From assembly GCA_003225555.1 (NCBI GenBank), contig QIAM01000043.1, positions 1 to 32,293 of the forward strand: a stretch of 32,293 nucleotides of DNA, given 5' to 3'. The notes below the pieces were generated by a model. The model was not told the DNA's origin. It searched no databases and saw nothing but the letters and a program-made list of their open reading frames with translations. This DNA comes from Acidobacteriota bacterium (lineage in GTDB: Bacteria > Acidobacteriota > Terriglobia > Terriglobales > Acidobacteriaceae). Position 1 is the first letter of the stretch. Each line of letters opens with the position of its first letter. Shown here piece after piece: positions 7,809 through 16,521 of this stretch. The translations under genes were made by a program, and so were the position numbers.

Positions 7809-9488
7809 ATGAGTTCAAACCATTCAATCCAGACACCGGCCCGGAGCACGGTCCTGAGGCTCGATCCACGGGACAACGTGCTGATCGCGTTACAAGACCT
7901 GCGAAAGGGCGACCTCGTGAGTTTTTCAGGTCGGGAATTCGTTCTGGCATCAGATGTTCCGGCCAAGCACAAGTTCGTAACGGAGAATCTCGCGCCCGGC
8001 AGTGATGTCATCATGTACGGTGTTCTTGTCGGTAAAGCCAGGGAATCCATTCAAGTTGGGGAAATCCTGACGACACGCAACACCAATCACGAATCAGCGC
8101 CCTACCAAGAAAGCTCACACCGGTACGAGTGGACTCCTGTAGACGTGACTCGCTATCTGCAGCGCACCTTCCTCGGATACCGGCGCCACGATGGACAAGT
8201 TGGTACGCGCAACTATTGGCTGGTGGTGCCGCTGGTCTTCTGCGAAAACCGAAATATCGATGTAATGAAACAGGCATTTGAAGAGGAGTTGGGCTTCGCT
8301 CCTCCCAAGATCTACCGGCAACAAGTGGCTGAACTGGTCACGCGTTATCACGAAGGAACGCTGAGCGACACCCAGAGACGCTCGCTCGAACAAGACCTGC
8401 CGACTTCTACGCGTCCGAGAGTGTTTCAGAATGTTGACGGCACTAAATTCCTCATGCACGAAGGCGGTTGCGGTGGTACGCGCGAGGATTCTACCAATCT
8501 TTGCGGCTTGATCGCGGGCTATATTAATCATCCCAACGTGGCGGGAGCGACTGTGCTCAGCCTTGGCTGCCAGCACTCACAGATTGGAATTCTCCGGGAG
8601 CAGATCAACCGGCGTAATCCTGATCTCACCAAGCCGTTGCTGTTGTTTGAGCAGCAGCAGAGCGGATCAGAATTCAAGATGCTCTCCGAGGCCATCCAGG
8701 CGACTTTCTTAGGTTTGGTTGAAGCAAACAAGGCGAAACGCGCGCCCGGTGAGCTCTCACATCTATGCATGGGCCTGAAGTGCGGAGGCTCTGACGGATT
8801 TTCCGGTATCTCGGCAAATCCAGCCATAGGCCATGTTTCCGACATGCTGGCGGTTCTGGGGGGAAGAACAATTCTGTCAGAGTTTCCGGAACTCTGCGGC
8901 GTCGAGCAGGAACTGATTGACCGCAGCGTCAACAGTGACGTCGGCGGTCGATTCATTCAGTTGATGCGCGACTATGCCGCTCGGGCCAAGGCAGTTCGCT
9001 CCGGCTTTGACATGAATCCTTCTCCGGGAAATATTCGAGATGGACTTGTGACTGACGCGATGAAATCCGCCGGTGCAGCCAGAAAAGGTGGAACTTCGCC
9101 AGTGACGGCGGTGCTCGACTATCCTGAGTACTCCACACAGCGGGGACTCAACCTGCAGTGCACGCCGGGGAATGATGTCGAATGCGTGACGGCGCAGGTC
9201 GGCGCGGGAGCGAATGTCGTTCTGTTCACGACTGGGCTGGGCACTCCGACGGGGAATCCCATCGCACCTGTGATCAAGATTTCGACCAACTCCGATCTCG
9301 CGCGACGGATGCCGGACATCATTGACATCGACGCGGGCGGCGTCATCTCAGGCGAGAAGACAATCGAGCAGATGGGAGACTCGATCTTGGAGCTGGTGAT
9401 TCAAGTCGCGAGCGGTGAGCTGCGGACCAAGGCAGAGTTGCTAGGCCAGGACGATTTCATTCCCTGGAAAAGAGGTGTTTCGCTCTGA
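7809..9488 (+). CDS. Altronate dehydratase family protein (UxaA-like)
   Basis: This 559-residue protein has both parts of the altronate/galactarate dehydratase family: an N-terminal SAF domain (about residues 13-95, ending GKARESIQVGEIL) and the large UxaA core. The core is marked by FLGYRRHDGQVGTRNYW, EGGCGGTRED, LKCGGSDGFSGI and the late TTGLGTPTGNPIAPVIK. UxaA removes water from D-altronate to give 2-keto-3-deoxygluconate, using a metal. It is somewhat longer than E. coli UxaA (about 495 residues). The next genes are a sugar lactonase and a rhamnose/fucose-type mutarotase, so the substrate could instead be another aldonate such as L-fuconate. No clear ribosome site precedes the ATG. The family is certain, the substrate open. 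Confidence 0.87.
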   Translation: MSSNHSIQTPARSTVLRLDPRDNVLIALQDLRKGDLVSFSGREFVLASDVPAKHKFVTENLAPGSDVIMYGVLVGKARESIQVGEILTTRNTNHESAPYQESSHRYEWTPVDVTRYLQRTFLGYRRHDGQVGTRNYWLVVPLVFCENRNIDVMKQAFEEELGFAPPKIYRQQVAELVTRYHEGTLSDTQRRSLEQDLPTSTRPRVFQNVDGTKFLMHEGGCGGTREDSTNLCGLIAGYINHPNVAGATVLSLGCQHSQIGILREQINRRNPDLTKPLLLFEQQQSGSEFKMLSEAIQATFLGLVEANKAKRAPGELSHLCMGLKCGGSDGFSGISANPAIGHVSDMLAVLGGRTILSEFPELCGVEQELIDRSVNSDVGGRFIQLMRDYAARAKAVRSGFDMNPSPGNIRDGLVTDAMKSAGAARKGGTSPVTAVLDYPEYSTQRGLNLQCTPGNDVECVTAQVGAGANVVLFTTGLGTPTGNPIAPVIKISTNSDLARRMPDIIDIDAGGVISGEKTIEQMGDSILELVIQVASGELRTKAELLGQDDFIPWKRGVSL

Positions 9489-9509
9489 CGCGTCCTGGAA
9501 ACATTTCGG

Positions 9510-9680
9510 GTGGCTTTCGAGTGGACGGTAAAGGCCATCATTACAGGTGCTGCCGGTAGCATTGGTCGAGCTATTGCACACAGATTTACCATGAGCGGTT
9601 GCCGCACTCTTTTTCTTTGCTCCGACGATGCATTCATCACCGGTGCTGACTATGCGATTGATGGAGGTTTTCTTGAATCT
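9510..9680 (+). pseudogene. SDR remnant with a large internal deletion
   Basis: One open frame starting at GTG 9510 joins the two ends of a short-chain dehydrogenase. The first 36 residues carry the cofactor motif (ITGAAGSIGRAIAHRF), and residues 38-57 carry the C-terminal signature (SDDAFITGADYAIDGGF). The roughly 180-190 residues that should lie between, with the catalytic Ser-Tyr-Lys, are missing. The frame stays open past the remnant and overlaps the start of the next gene. It sits between the dehydratase and the lactonase, so the ancestral operon probably had an SDR here, for example a sugar or ketodeoxy-acid dehydrogenase. The product cannot fold as an SDR, so I call it a pseudogene. 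Confidence 0.75.
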
Positions 9681-9726
9681 GCGAGGGTGAAGCTTCTGCG
9701 AGTCCCCTCGATCTTGCCGATACCTC

Positions 9727-10566
9727 ATGCATATCGATTCCCACCAGCACTTCTGGCGGTACGACAAACGCAGAGATGCGTGGATCACGGATGAAATGTC
9801 GGTTCTCAAGCGTGATTTCCTGCCTGACGACTTGATTCCCGAGTTACGCGCCAACCGAATCGACGGATCGATAGCCGTGCAGGCCGGTCAGTCCGAGCAG
9901 GAAACGCTCTTCCTGCTTGAGTTGGCGAGCCGATTCAGTGAGATCAAGGGTGTGGTGGGTTGGGTCGACCTTTGTTCGCCGGAACTGCCGGAGCGTCTGG
10001 AATACTTCTCGCAATTCGAGAAGCTGTGCGGCTTCCGGCATGTTGTCCAATCTGAACCCGATGATCGATACATGCTGCGGCAGGACTTTCTTGCAGGAAT
10101 TGCATCTCTCCAACGATTCCAGTTCACCTATGACATCCTGATCTATCCGCAGCAGCTGCCCGCTGCAATCGAATTGGCCGCAAAGTTTCCTGAGCAACGA
10201 TTTGTGGTCGACCACCTTGCCAAGCCTCCTATTCGATCGAGGGAGGTCTCGGATTGGGCGCGGAGCATGAAGACGATCGCGACGAATCCGAACGTATATT
10301 GCAAACTGTCCGGTCTCGTTACGGAAGCGGACTGGCATGATTGGCACGAGACTGATTTCAAGCCATACCTTGACGTGGTGTTCGGCGCCTTTGGCCCCGA
10401 CCGGCTTATGTTCGGCTCCGATTGGCCGGTTTGTCTGCTGGCCGGAACCTATCAACACGTGAAGGAGTTGGTTGCCGGCTTCATTCGCCACTTGCCCATC
10501 ACGCAGCAGGAGCAAATCTTCGGCGCGAATGCGACTCACTTTTACGGATTAAAGACACTCTTATGA
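9727..10566 (+). CDS. Amidohydrolase family sugar lactonase (L-fucono-/L-rhamnonolactonase-like)
   Basis: This 279-residue cytoplasmic protein is an amidohydrolase-2 TIM-barrel metal hydrolase of the type that includes L-fuconolactonase and L-rhamnonolactonase. Visible motifs are the HxH metal pair (DSHQHFW, H6 and H8), VDHLAKPP (H163) and MFGSDWPVC (D232). It would open the lactone made by a sugar dehydrogenase to give the aldonate, the substrate type of the dehydratase encoded upstream. Its stop overlaps the start of the mutarotase gene (ATGA), indicating translational coupling. Other members of this family hydrolyse different lactones or decarboxylate aromatic acids; the coupled mutarotase is the best argument for a sugar substrate. 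Confidence 0.85.
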   Translation: MHIDSHQHFWRYDKRRDAWITDEMSVLKRDFLPDDLIPELRANRIDGSIAVQAGQSEQETLFLLELASRFSEIKGVVGWVDLCSPELPERLEYFSQFEKLCGFRHVVQSEPDDRYMLRQDFLAGIASLQRFQFTYDILIYPQQLPAAIELAAKFPEQRFVVDHLAKPPIRSREVSDWARSMKTIATNPNVYCKLSGLVTEADWHDWHETDFKPYLDVVFGAFGPDRLMFGSDWPVCLLAGTYQHVKELVAGFIRHLPITQQEQIFGANATHFYGLKTLL

Positions 10567-10901
10567 ACCGACGCTACTGTCTGACCCTCGACCTGAAGGG
10601 CGATCCGGAGTTGATCGCTGAGTACAAGAGATATCACAAGAAGATTTGGCCCGAGATCACCGCCAGCCTGAAGTCGGCCGGTATTGAAGACGCCGAAATC
10701 TATTTGCTCGGGACCCGCATGTTCATGATCCTGGAAGTGGATGATCGTTTTTCGTTCGACGCAAAAGCTGAGGCTGACAGGAACAATCCCAAGGTCCGTG
10801 AATGGGAGGAGTTGATGTGGAATTTCCAGCAAGCGCTGCCACAAGCCAAACCAGGTGAGAAGTGGTTGTTGATGGAAAGGATTTTCAAGCTTGAGCAATA
10901 A
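10563..10901 (+). CDS. L-rhamnose/L-fucose mutarotase (RhaM family)
   Basis: This 112-residue protein matches the RhaM/DUF718 family, small dimeric ferredoxin-like enzymes that interconvert the alpha and beta anomers of L-rhamnose or L-fucose. The signature is HKKIWPEI (H25) followed by GIEDAEIYLLG and a W-rich C-terminus (REWEELMW). The length is about that of the family (104-115 residues). It is translationally coupled to the lactonase by an ATGA overlap and lies 17 bp before the GH97 gene. The combination of mutarotase and lactonase suggests a non-phosphorylating oxidative route for a 6-deoxy sugar. Which deoxy sugar is used cannot be read from sequence. Confidence 0.88.
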   Translation: MNRRYCLTLDLKGDPELIAEYKRYHKKIWPEITASLKSAGIEDAEIYLLGTRMFMILEVDDRFSFDAKAEADRNNPKVREWEELMWNFQQALPQAKPGEKWLLMERIFKLEQ

Positions 10902-10918
10902 CAGAAAAAGGTGACCTT

Positions 10919-12883
10919 ATGAGAATGTTTCTAATCGCAGTCTTGCTATTGGTAGCACCAGCGTTTGTGTGGGTATCCGGTGCAGCGGCGCAATCCAGCT
11001 ACGACCTGCGCTCGCCGGACAATCGAATTGAAATCCGGGTCCGCACCGCTGAGCGCCTGCGCTATGATGTCGTTCTGGAAGGTAGGGCCCTGTTGCAGGA
11101 TTGCACGCTTAGGCTCGATGTTGAGCACAAAACATTGGGTGTTGCCCCGAAAGTCACCGATGCCAAGCAGCGCACTAATGACCAAATCGTCGAGCCTGTG
11201 GTGCGCCGGAAATTCGCCAAGGTCCGCGATCACTACAATGAACTGCGTCTAAGTATGGACGGAGGTTACACCGTGGTGTTTCGCGCTTACAACGAGGGTG
11301 CCGCTTACCGCTGGGAAACTTCTCTTCCGCAGAAGCAAGTCAAGATCTATAACGAAGAAGGGAATTTTAACTTTTCCAGTAACTTCATCGTGTACTACCC
11401 GCAGGAAGACAGCTTCTATTCGCACAACGAGCGCAAGTACCTTCCGCAACATCTGAGCGAAATCGCTCCACAGTTCATTGCTACGCTACCAGCGGTGGTG
11501 GATGTTGGAGAAGGCGCGAAGATGGCGATCGCGGAGTCGGATGTGGACGACTATCCGGGCCTGTGGCTGCATGGTGCTGCGCCAAGCTTTGGACTGGCTG
11601 CGACATTTCCTCCGTATCCATTGAAGGAGACTCAGACCAGCGATCGCGATTACAAGGTAACGGAAAGTGCCGACTACATTGCGGTCACGTCCGGCACTCG
11701 AACTTTTCCGTGGCGAGTGATGGGCATTGCACAGAAAGATGGCGACCTGCTTACGAATCAGATCGTGTGGCTGTTGCAGAAGCCGTCGCAGGTGCAGGAA
11801 ACGTCGTGGATCAAACCCGGAAAAGTGTCATGGGACTGGTGGAACGATTGGAACATCGATGGCGTGGCCTTCCATGCTGGAATCAATACGCAAACCTACA
11901 AGTACTACATCGACTTCGCAGCGAAGTACGACCTTCCCTACATCATTCTCGACGATGGCTGGTACAAGCTGGGCAATCTGCTTGAGGTCTCGCCAGAATT
12001 AGACATGACAGAGCTCGCTGCGTATGCAAAGCAAAAGAACGTCGGCCTCATCTTGTGGGCGTCGTGGAAGACGCTGGACGATCAGATGACTCCTGCACTC
12101 GATCAGTTCGAAAAGTGGGGCGTCAAGGGCATCAAGGTGGATTTCATGCAGCGAAGCGATCAGATCATGATCAATTACTACCACCGCGTATGCCGGGAAG
12201 CAGCCAAGCGGAAAATGCTGGTGGACTTCCACGGAGACCAGAAGCCGGCAGTCATGACTCGCACCTGGCCCAACCTGATCAACACCGAAGGCGTGCGCGG
12301 GATGGAGTGGAGCAAGTGGAGCTGGGAATCTGAACCCAAACACAACGTCACGCTGCCCTTCACGCGGATGTTCCTAGGCCCCATGGACTACACCCCGGGC
12401 GCGATGCGAAACGCAACAAAGTCCACCTTCGCCCCAATCAATCACCAGCCGATGGCAATGGGCACGCGCTGCCACCAACTCGCGATGTATGTGGTTTATG
12501 AGGCGCCCCTACAGATGCTCTCAGACAGCCCGTCGAATTATCTCCGCGAGCCGGAGACCATGGAGTTTCTTGGGCCGGTGCCAACTGTGTGGGACGAGAC
12601 TCGCGTGCTCGATGCGCGGATCGCCGAGTACGTCTTAGTCGCCAGGAAGAATGGGTCTGATTGGTATGTGGGCGCGATGACAGACTGGACGGCACGTGAT
12701 CTCGAAGTGGATTTGTCGTTCCTGCCGGAAGGGCGCCTCAACATGGAAGCATACCAAGATGGGGTCAATGCCGATCGGTCGGCCAGCGACTACGAGAAGA
12801 CGACTGCCCAAGTCAACCGAACGACGAAGGTGAAAATTCATTTAGCGCCGGGAGGCGGATGGGCCGCGAGAATTCATCCGTGA
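10919..12883 (+). CDS. Glycoside hydrolase family 97, probable retaining alpha-galactosidase type
   Basis: This 654-residue secreted enzyme has a signal peptide (residues 1-24, ending GAAAQ), the N-terminal GH97 beta-sandwich (about 26-290), a TIM barrel from WDWWNDW (305-311) and a C-terminal beta domain. GH97 contains inverting alpha-glucosidases (SusB) and retaining alpha-galactosidases. The KVDFM motif places an Asp at 408 where retaining members have their nucleophile, and INTEGVRGMEW (E457, E463) holds the acid/base candidate. The retaining type is therefore favoured; confirmation needs an alignment. AAAAGGTG lies close before the ATG. It ends the plus-strand operon and converges on an SDR gene with only 10 bp between, leaving no room for a separate terminator. 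Confidence 0.9.
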   Translation: MRMFLIAVLLLVAPAFVWVSGAAAQSSYDLRSPDNRIEIRVRTAERLRYDVVLEGRALLQDCTLRLDVEHKTLGVAPKVTDAKQRTNDQIVEPVVRRKFAKVRDHYNELRLSMDGGYTVVFRAYNEGAAYRWETSLPQKQVKIYNEEGNFNFSSNFIVYYPQEDSFYSHNERKYLPQHLSEIAPQFIATLPAVVDVGEGAKMAIAESDVDDYPGLWLHGAAPSFGLAATFPPYPLKETQTSDRDYKVTESADYIAVTSGTRTFPWRVMGIAQKDGDLLTNQIVWLLQKPSQVQETSWIKPGKVSWDWWNDWNIDGVAFHAGINTQTYKYYIDFAAKYDLPYIILDDGWYKLGNLLEVSPELDMTELAAYAKQKNVGLILWASWKTLDDQMTPALDQFEKWGVKGIKVDFMQRSDQIMINYYHRVCREAAKRKMLVDFHGDQKPAVMTRTWPNLINTEGVRGMEWSKWSWESEPKHNVTLPFTRMFLGPMDYTPGAMRNATKSTFAPINHQPMAMGTRCHQLAMYVVYEAPLQMLSDSPSNYLREPETMEFLGPVPTVWDETRVLDARIAEYVLVARKNGSDWYVGAMTDWTARDLEVDLSFLPEGRLNMEAYQDGVNADRSASDYEKTTAQVNRTTKVKIHLAPGGGWAARIHP

Positions 12884-12893
12884 GACTTTCCGG

Positions 12894-13691
12894 TTACGAG
12901 GCGGGTTTGGATTGTAGTGCGCGTGTGGCCCCGGTCGAGATCCCGCCGTCCACCAGCAGTGTTTGTCCGGTCACGTAGCGGCTGGACTCTGATGCAAGAA
13001 ATACGATGGCTCCATCCAGGTCGTTTGGTTGTCCCGGCCGTTTGAGCGGGATGCGATCGCAAAGATACTCGACCCATTCCGGATTCTCGTAGAGAACCTT
13101 GTTCTGCTCCGTGCGGAACCAACCGGGGGCGAGGCAGTTCACCGTGATCCCATCTTTCCCCCAGTCGTCGGCCAGGCTCATGGTCAGTTGCCGAATGCCT
13201 CCACGACTCGCTCCGTAAGGCGCGAGCCCTGCATAGCCCGCGACACTTGTTACCGACCCAATGTTGATAATGCGTCCGTATCGGCGAGGAATCATGTGAC
13301 GCGCCACGGCTTGCGCGACGAAGAAGCTTCCCCTGAGATTGGTATCGAGAATCAGATTCCAATCGTCCCACGTCACTTCGAGCGCAGGCTTGCGGACATT
13401 GCAGCCAGCGTTGTTGACGAGGACATCGAGACGGCCAAACTCTTCTGCGGCAGCCTCTACCATCCGCTCGATGCTTTCCTGGCTGCGCACGTCGAGTTCG
13501 AGGGAAATCGCGCGCCGGCCAAGAGCCTTGATTTCCGTTTCGAAAGGCAACACGTGATCGCGATTGCGGCTGGTGAGAACTAACTCAGCGCCCGCTTTTG
13601 CCAGGGCTCGCGCGAAGTGCTGACCTAACCCTCGGCTGGTTCCGGTGACGATCGCTACCTGGCCGGTAAGGTCAAACAGTTCGTTCTTCAC
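12894..13691 (-). CDS. SDR with Lys-to-Arg change in the catalytic motif
   Basis: This 265-residue protein looks like gluconate 5-dehydrogenase or KduD. It has the cofactor motif TGTSRGLG (residues 16-23), NNAG (93-96), Tyr159 and the C-terminal RYVTGQTLLVDGG. The catalytic YxxxK motif reads YGASR, so position 163 is Arg. The codon is CGT, at about 13203-13205. Lysine there normally lowers the pKa of the Tyr and binds the nicotinamide ribose, so activity may be reduced or the protein may have another role. The start is GTG, overlapping the TGA of the alcohol dehydrogenase (GTGA), so the two are translationally coupled. It is the last gene of the long minus-strand operon. Confidence 0.87.
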   Translation of the reverse strand: MKNELFDLTGQVAIVTGTSRGLGQHFARALAKAGAELVLTSRNRDHVLPFETEIKALGRRAISLELDVRSQESIERMVEAAAEEFGRLDVLVNNAGCNVRKPALEVTWDDWNLILDTNLRGSFFVAQAVARHMIPRRYGRIINIGSVTSVAGYAGLAPYGASRGGIRQLTMSLADDWGKDGITVNCLAPGWFRTEQNKVLYENPEWVEYLCDRIPLKRPGQPNDLDGAIVFLASESSRYVTGQTLLVDGGISTGATRALQSKPAS

Positions 13692-14728
13692 GAGACCGTC
13701 CCCGGAGTGAGAACAACTTTCATCAAGTTGGGCTCACGCGCGTAGAGCCGTTCAAACCACTGTGGACCTTCCTCCAGAGGAGCGATTGCGGTGATGAGTG
13801 GTTGGACTCGAATCGCACCACTATTCATGAGTTCTATTGCGCGAGGGTATTCGCCCGCGGAAGCGCACGATCCTTGCAGCCGAATCTGGCGAGTGACGAC
13901 CTTTTGCAGCGGGAGAGTTACCTCAGGTGAGATGTTGCCTACGAGAATGACCGAGCCTCCCTTACGAACACTCTCGATTGCGGCTGCGACAGTCTCGTTC
14001 TTTCCGACGGCTTCGACTGCAATTCCAACCCCGGTTCCGTCCGTAAGGTGCTGCACCTGCCCCAACATCTCCGGTCCCGCCGGTAAGACGCCGGTTGCCC
14101 CTAGTTCTTGCGCACGTTTAAGTCGCGTGCTGTCTACATCGGCGACGAATACGCGTGAACAGCTAGCCACACGCAGGGCTTGCTGCACGAGAAGTCCGAT
14201 TGTGCCTGCTCCCACGACGAGCGCGGTGGTATCAGGCGGAATCAGAACCAACGAAACAGCATGGATCGCGACCGCCACCGCTTCAAGCATCGCGGCTTCG
14301 GCGAACGACAGATTCTCGGGTAGTTGATACACGATGCCCGCAGGCACAACCACGAATTCTGCAAAAGCTCCCGCTCGACGATAATCCCCGCAGGAAACGC
14401 CCAAGACCTGGCGGTGATCGCACAGATTTACTTCACCTCGGCGACAGGGAGCACACTTCCCACAAGAGACCGTCGAGTCAAATGTAACGCGGTCCCCTTG
14501 CGACAGACCTTTCACGTTGTCTCCGAGGGCCACAACTGTTCCCGCCGCCTCATGGCCCATAACGATGGGTGGAATGCGCCGCCCGGAAGAGCCATCGTAG
14601 CCGTGAACATCGCTGCCGCAGATACCGCAGGCCGCGACGCGCACAAGAACTTCACTCGGACCAGGCTCAGGCACAGGGAGATCCGCAAGTTCAAGATGAC
14701 GGTACTTTGACAGCAGCAGTGCTTTCAT
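13688..14728 (-). CDS. Zinc-dependent alcohol/polyol dehydrogenase (MDR family)
   Basis: This 346-residue medium-chain dehydrogenase resembles the sorbitol (L-iditol), threonine and galactitol-phosphate dehydrogenase branch. The catalytic zinc ligands are in CGICGSD (C37) and GHEAAG (H59, E60). The structural zinc site is CGKCAPCRRGEVNLC (C89, C92, C95, C103). The NAD-binding Rossmann motif is VVGAGTIG near residue 172. It would oxidise a sugar or polyol in the cytoplasm. It begins 6 bp after the stop of a CRTAC1/UnbV gene and overlaps the following SDR, so it should share a transcript with the beta-propeller and TPR genes. The substrate is unknown; a neutral sugar released by the local glycosidases is a reasonable guess. 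Confidence 0.9.
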   Translation of the reverse strand: MKALLLSKYRHLELADLPVPEPGPSEVLVRVAACGICGSDVHGYDGSSGRRIPPIVMGHEAAGTVVALGDNVKGLSQGDRVTFDSTVSCGKCAPCRRGEVNLCDHRQVLGVSCGDYRRAGAFAEFVVVPAGIVYQLPENLSFAEAAMLEAVAVAIHAVSLVLIPPDTTALVVGAGTIGLLVQQALRVASCSRVFVADVDSTRLKRAQELGATGVLPAGPEMLGQVQHLTDGTGVGIAVEAVGKNETVAAAIESVRKGGSVILVGNISPEVTLPLQKVVTRQIRLQGSCASAGEYPRAIELMNSGAIRVQPLITAIAPLEEGPQWFERLYAREPNLMKVVLTPGTVS

Positions 14729-14734
14729 CGTGTT

Positions 14735-16519
14735 CTACTTCGTTTGCAGTTTCGCGGCCGGAACAATCCCGCCGCCTTCGCGGATCGTGAGTATCTGATT
14801 GGCCTTCACCTGTGTGAACTTTTCAATCTTCTGGGTGGTCGGCCACTTAACTTCGATGAGATCAACAGTCTCGGCCTTGCCCACTCCGAAGTGAAGTCGC
14901 AGATCAGACTGCGACATCACGCTTGAACCGCTGTGGACCTCATCCATCTGCGCATGATTGCCCGTCACCACGCGTACCCGAGCGCCTATTGCAGTGCGAT
15001 TGCACTTTGTTCCGACCAGCTTGATCTTGATCCAATTCTGCTTGTTGCCACCATCGTTACGCAGCAGGGAAGGCAGATCGTTCATGTTCAACACTAGAAC
15101 GTCGATGTCGCCATCATTGTCGTAATCCCCGAAGGCGGCGCCCCTGCTGGAAAATCGTTCGCTGATGCCGGGGCCCAGTTCTGACGAGACCTCTTTGAAC
15201 TGCCCCTTGCCCATGTTCTTGTACATGAGTCTCGGATTCTTGTAAGTCTGGCCGATCTCGTGTCCCTCCATCTCCGGATAAACGTGTCCGTTGATCTGGA
15301 GAATGTCTGGCCAGCCGTCGTTGTCATAGTCGATCGGTCCGCAGCCCCAGCCGACGTAGCGATTGTTGATCCCGATGCCGGACGCAAACGTCACATCGCT
15401 GAAGGTTCCGTCCCCGTTATTGCGATAGAGATTGCAAGTGTCGTCCGCAAAGTTCGTCTTGAAAATATCAAACCAGCCGTCGCAGTCGTAATCGGCAACC
15501 GCTACCCCCATGCCAGCCTGCTCATGACCGTCTTCGCTGTAAGCACAACCGGCCATCACCGCGATGTCAGTGAACGTCCCGTCGTGATTGTTGTGATACA
15601 GGATGCTTGGCTGCGAGTCCACAGCGACATAGATATCGGGCCAGCCATCGTTGTCAAAATCGTAAGAAACGGGTGTAATGGAATATCGCGGACCCGGTTT
15701 CAGAATTCCTGTCTTCTCGGACACGTTAGTAAAAGTTCCGTCACCATTGTTGTGATAAAGAACGTTGGTATCGCCGGTCAGACCGCGGGGACCGCACATC
15801 ACCGGAATTCCTTTCCACTGGCAAACCGCAGGATCGGTGGAGGGAGTTTTCGCAGGATCGAGCTTGATGTAATTGCAGACCAAGAGGTCGAGATGGCCGT
15901 CGCGGTCGTAGTCAAGAAACGTGCACCCGGCGCCCCAGCGAATCTGCTCATCGTAAACTCCGGCCTTGTGGGTAACGTCGGTGAACGTGCCGTCGCCGTT
16001 GTTGTGGAACAGGACGTTGTGCCCCCAGAAGCAGCAGAACAGATCATCCCAGCCGTCGTTGTCGTAGTCGCCCACGCAGACTCCAGTTTGCCAGCCGGTG
16101 CGCGCCAGTCCGGATTTCTCCGTGACATCAGTGAAGGTTCCGTCGCGATTATTTTTGTAGAGATGGGATGTCGGTGCTTGGCCTTGCGGCCAGTGTTCGC
16201 CGAATCGCGTTCCGTTGGTCAAGTAGATATCGAGCCAACCGTCGTTGTCATAGTCGAAAAACGCCAGCCCACTTCCCTTGGCCTCCACGATGTACTGCTT
16301 ACGATTGACGCCGCCCCAGACATTGGGCGCAGTCAGCCCGGCCTCACGAGCGACGTCGAAGAACACAACCGGAGAAATGGCTGGAGGATTCGCAACCGCT
16401 GCCGGCCTCAGCACAAGGCCGCGCTTCCATTTCCAGATGGGCGTTGTGAGAGCGTCGACGAGAGTGCTGCCCAGCACGACGAGGGAAGAGCCAAGGAAAT
16501 GTCGCCGAGGGAAGTTCAT
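14735..16519 (-). CDS. CRTAC1 family FG-GAP/VCBS protein with ASPIC/UnbV domain
   Basis: This 594-residue exported protein has seven calcium-binding loops of the DxDxDGxxD type (for example DYDNDGWLD, DYDRDGHLD, DFDNDGWPD), matching a seven-bladed beta-propeller, each blade preceded by NNxDGTFTDVT. An ASPIC/UnbV domain occupies about residues 495-580. The N-terminus (FPRRHFLGSSLVVLGS) looks like a Tat or Sec signal. I start at the ATG at 16519, 2 bp after the upstream stop, because the longer frame adds 38 residues that overlap that gene and are not signal-like. The family's molecular function is unknown; a glycan-binding or cell-surface scaffold is plausible. It is a close paralogue of the gene upstream. 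Confidence 0.9.
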   Translation of the reverse strand: MNFPRRHFLGSSLVVLGSTLVDALTTPIWKWKRGLVLRPAAVANPPAISPVVFFDVAREAGLTAPNVWGGVNRKQYIVEAKGSGLAFFDYDNDGWLDIYLTNGTRFGEHWPQGQAPTSHLYKNNRDGTFTDVTEKSGLARTGWQTGVCVGDYDNDGWDDLFCCFWGHNVLFHNNGDGTFTDVTHKAGVYDEQIRWGAGCTFLDYDRDGHLDLLVCNYIKLDPAKTPSTDPAVCQWKGIPVMCGPRGLTGDTNVLYHNNGDGTFTNVSEKTGILKPGPRYSITPVSYDFDNDGWPDIYVAVDSQPSILYHNNHDGTFTDIAVMAGCAYSEDGHEQAGMGVAVADYDCDGWFDIFKTNFADDTCNLYRNNGDGTFSDVTFASGIGINNRYVGWGCGPIDYDNDGWPDILQINGHVYPEMEGHEIGQTYKNPRLMYKNMGKGQFKEVSSELGPGISERFSSRGAAFGDYDNDGDIDVLVLNMNDLPSLLRNDGGNKQNWIKIKLVGTKCNRTAIGARVRVVTGNHAQMDEVHSGSSVMSQSDLRLHFGVGKAETVDLIEVKWPTTQKIEKFTQVKANQILTIREGGGIVPAAKLQTK

Positions 16520-16521
16520 AG

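Noticed and set aside
10422..10562. Upstream extension of the mutarotase reading frame
   Set aside because: It lies inside the lactonase gene; the family N-terminus begins at the ATG at 10563, which overlaps the lactonase stop.
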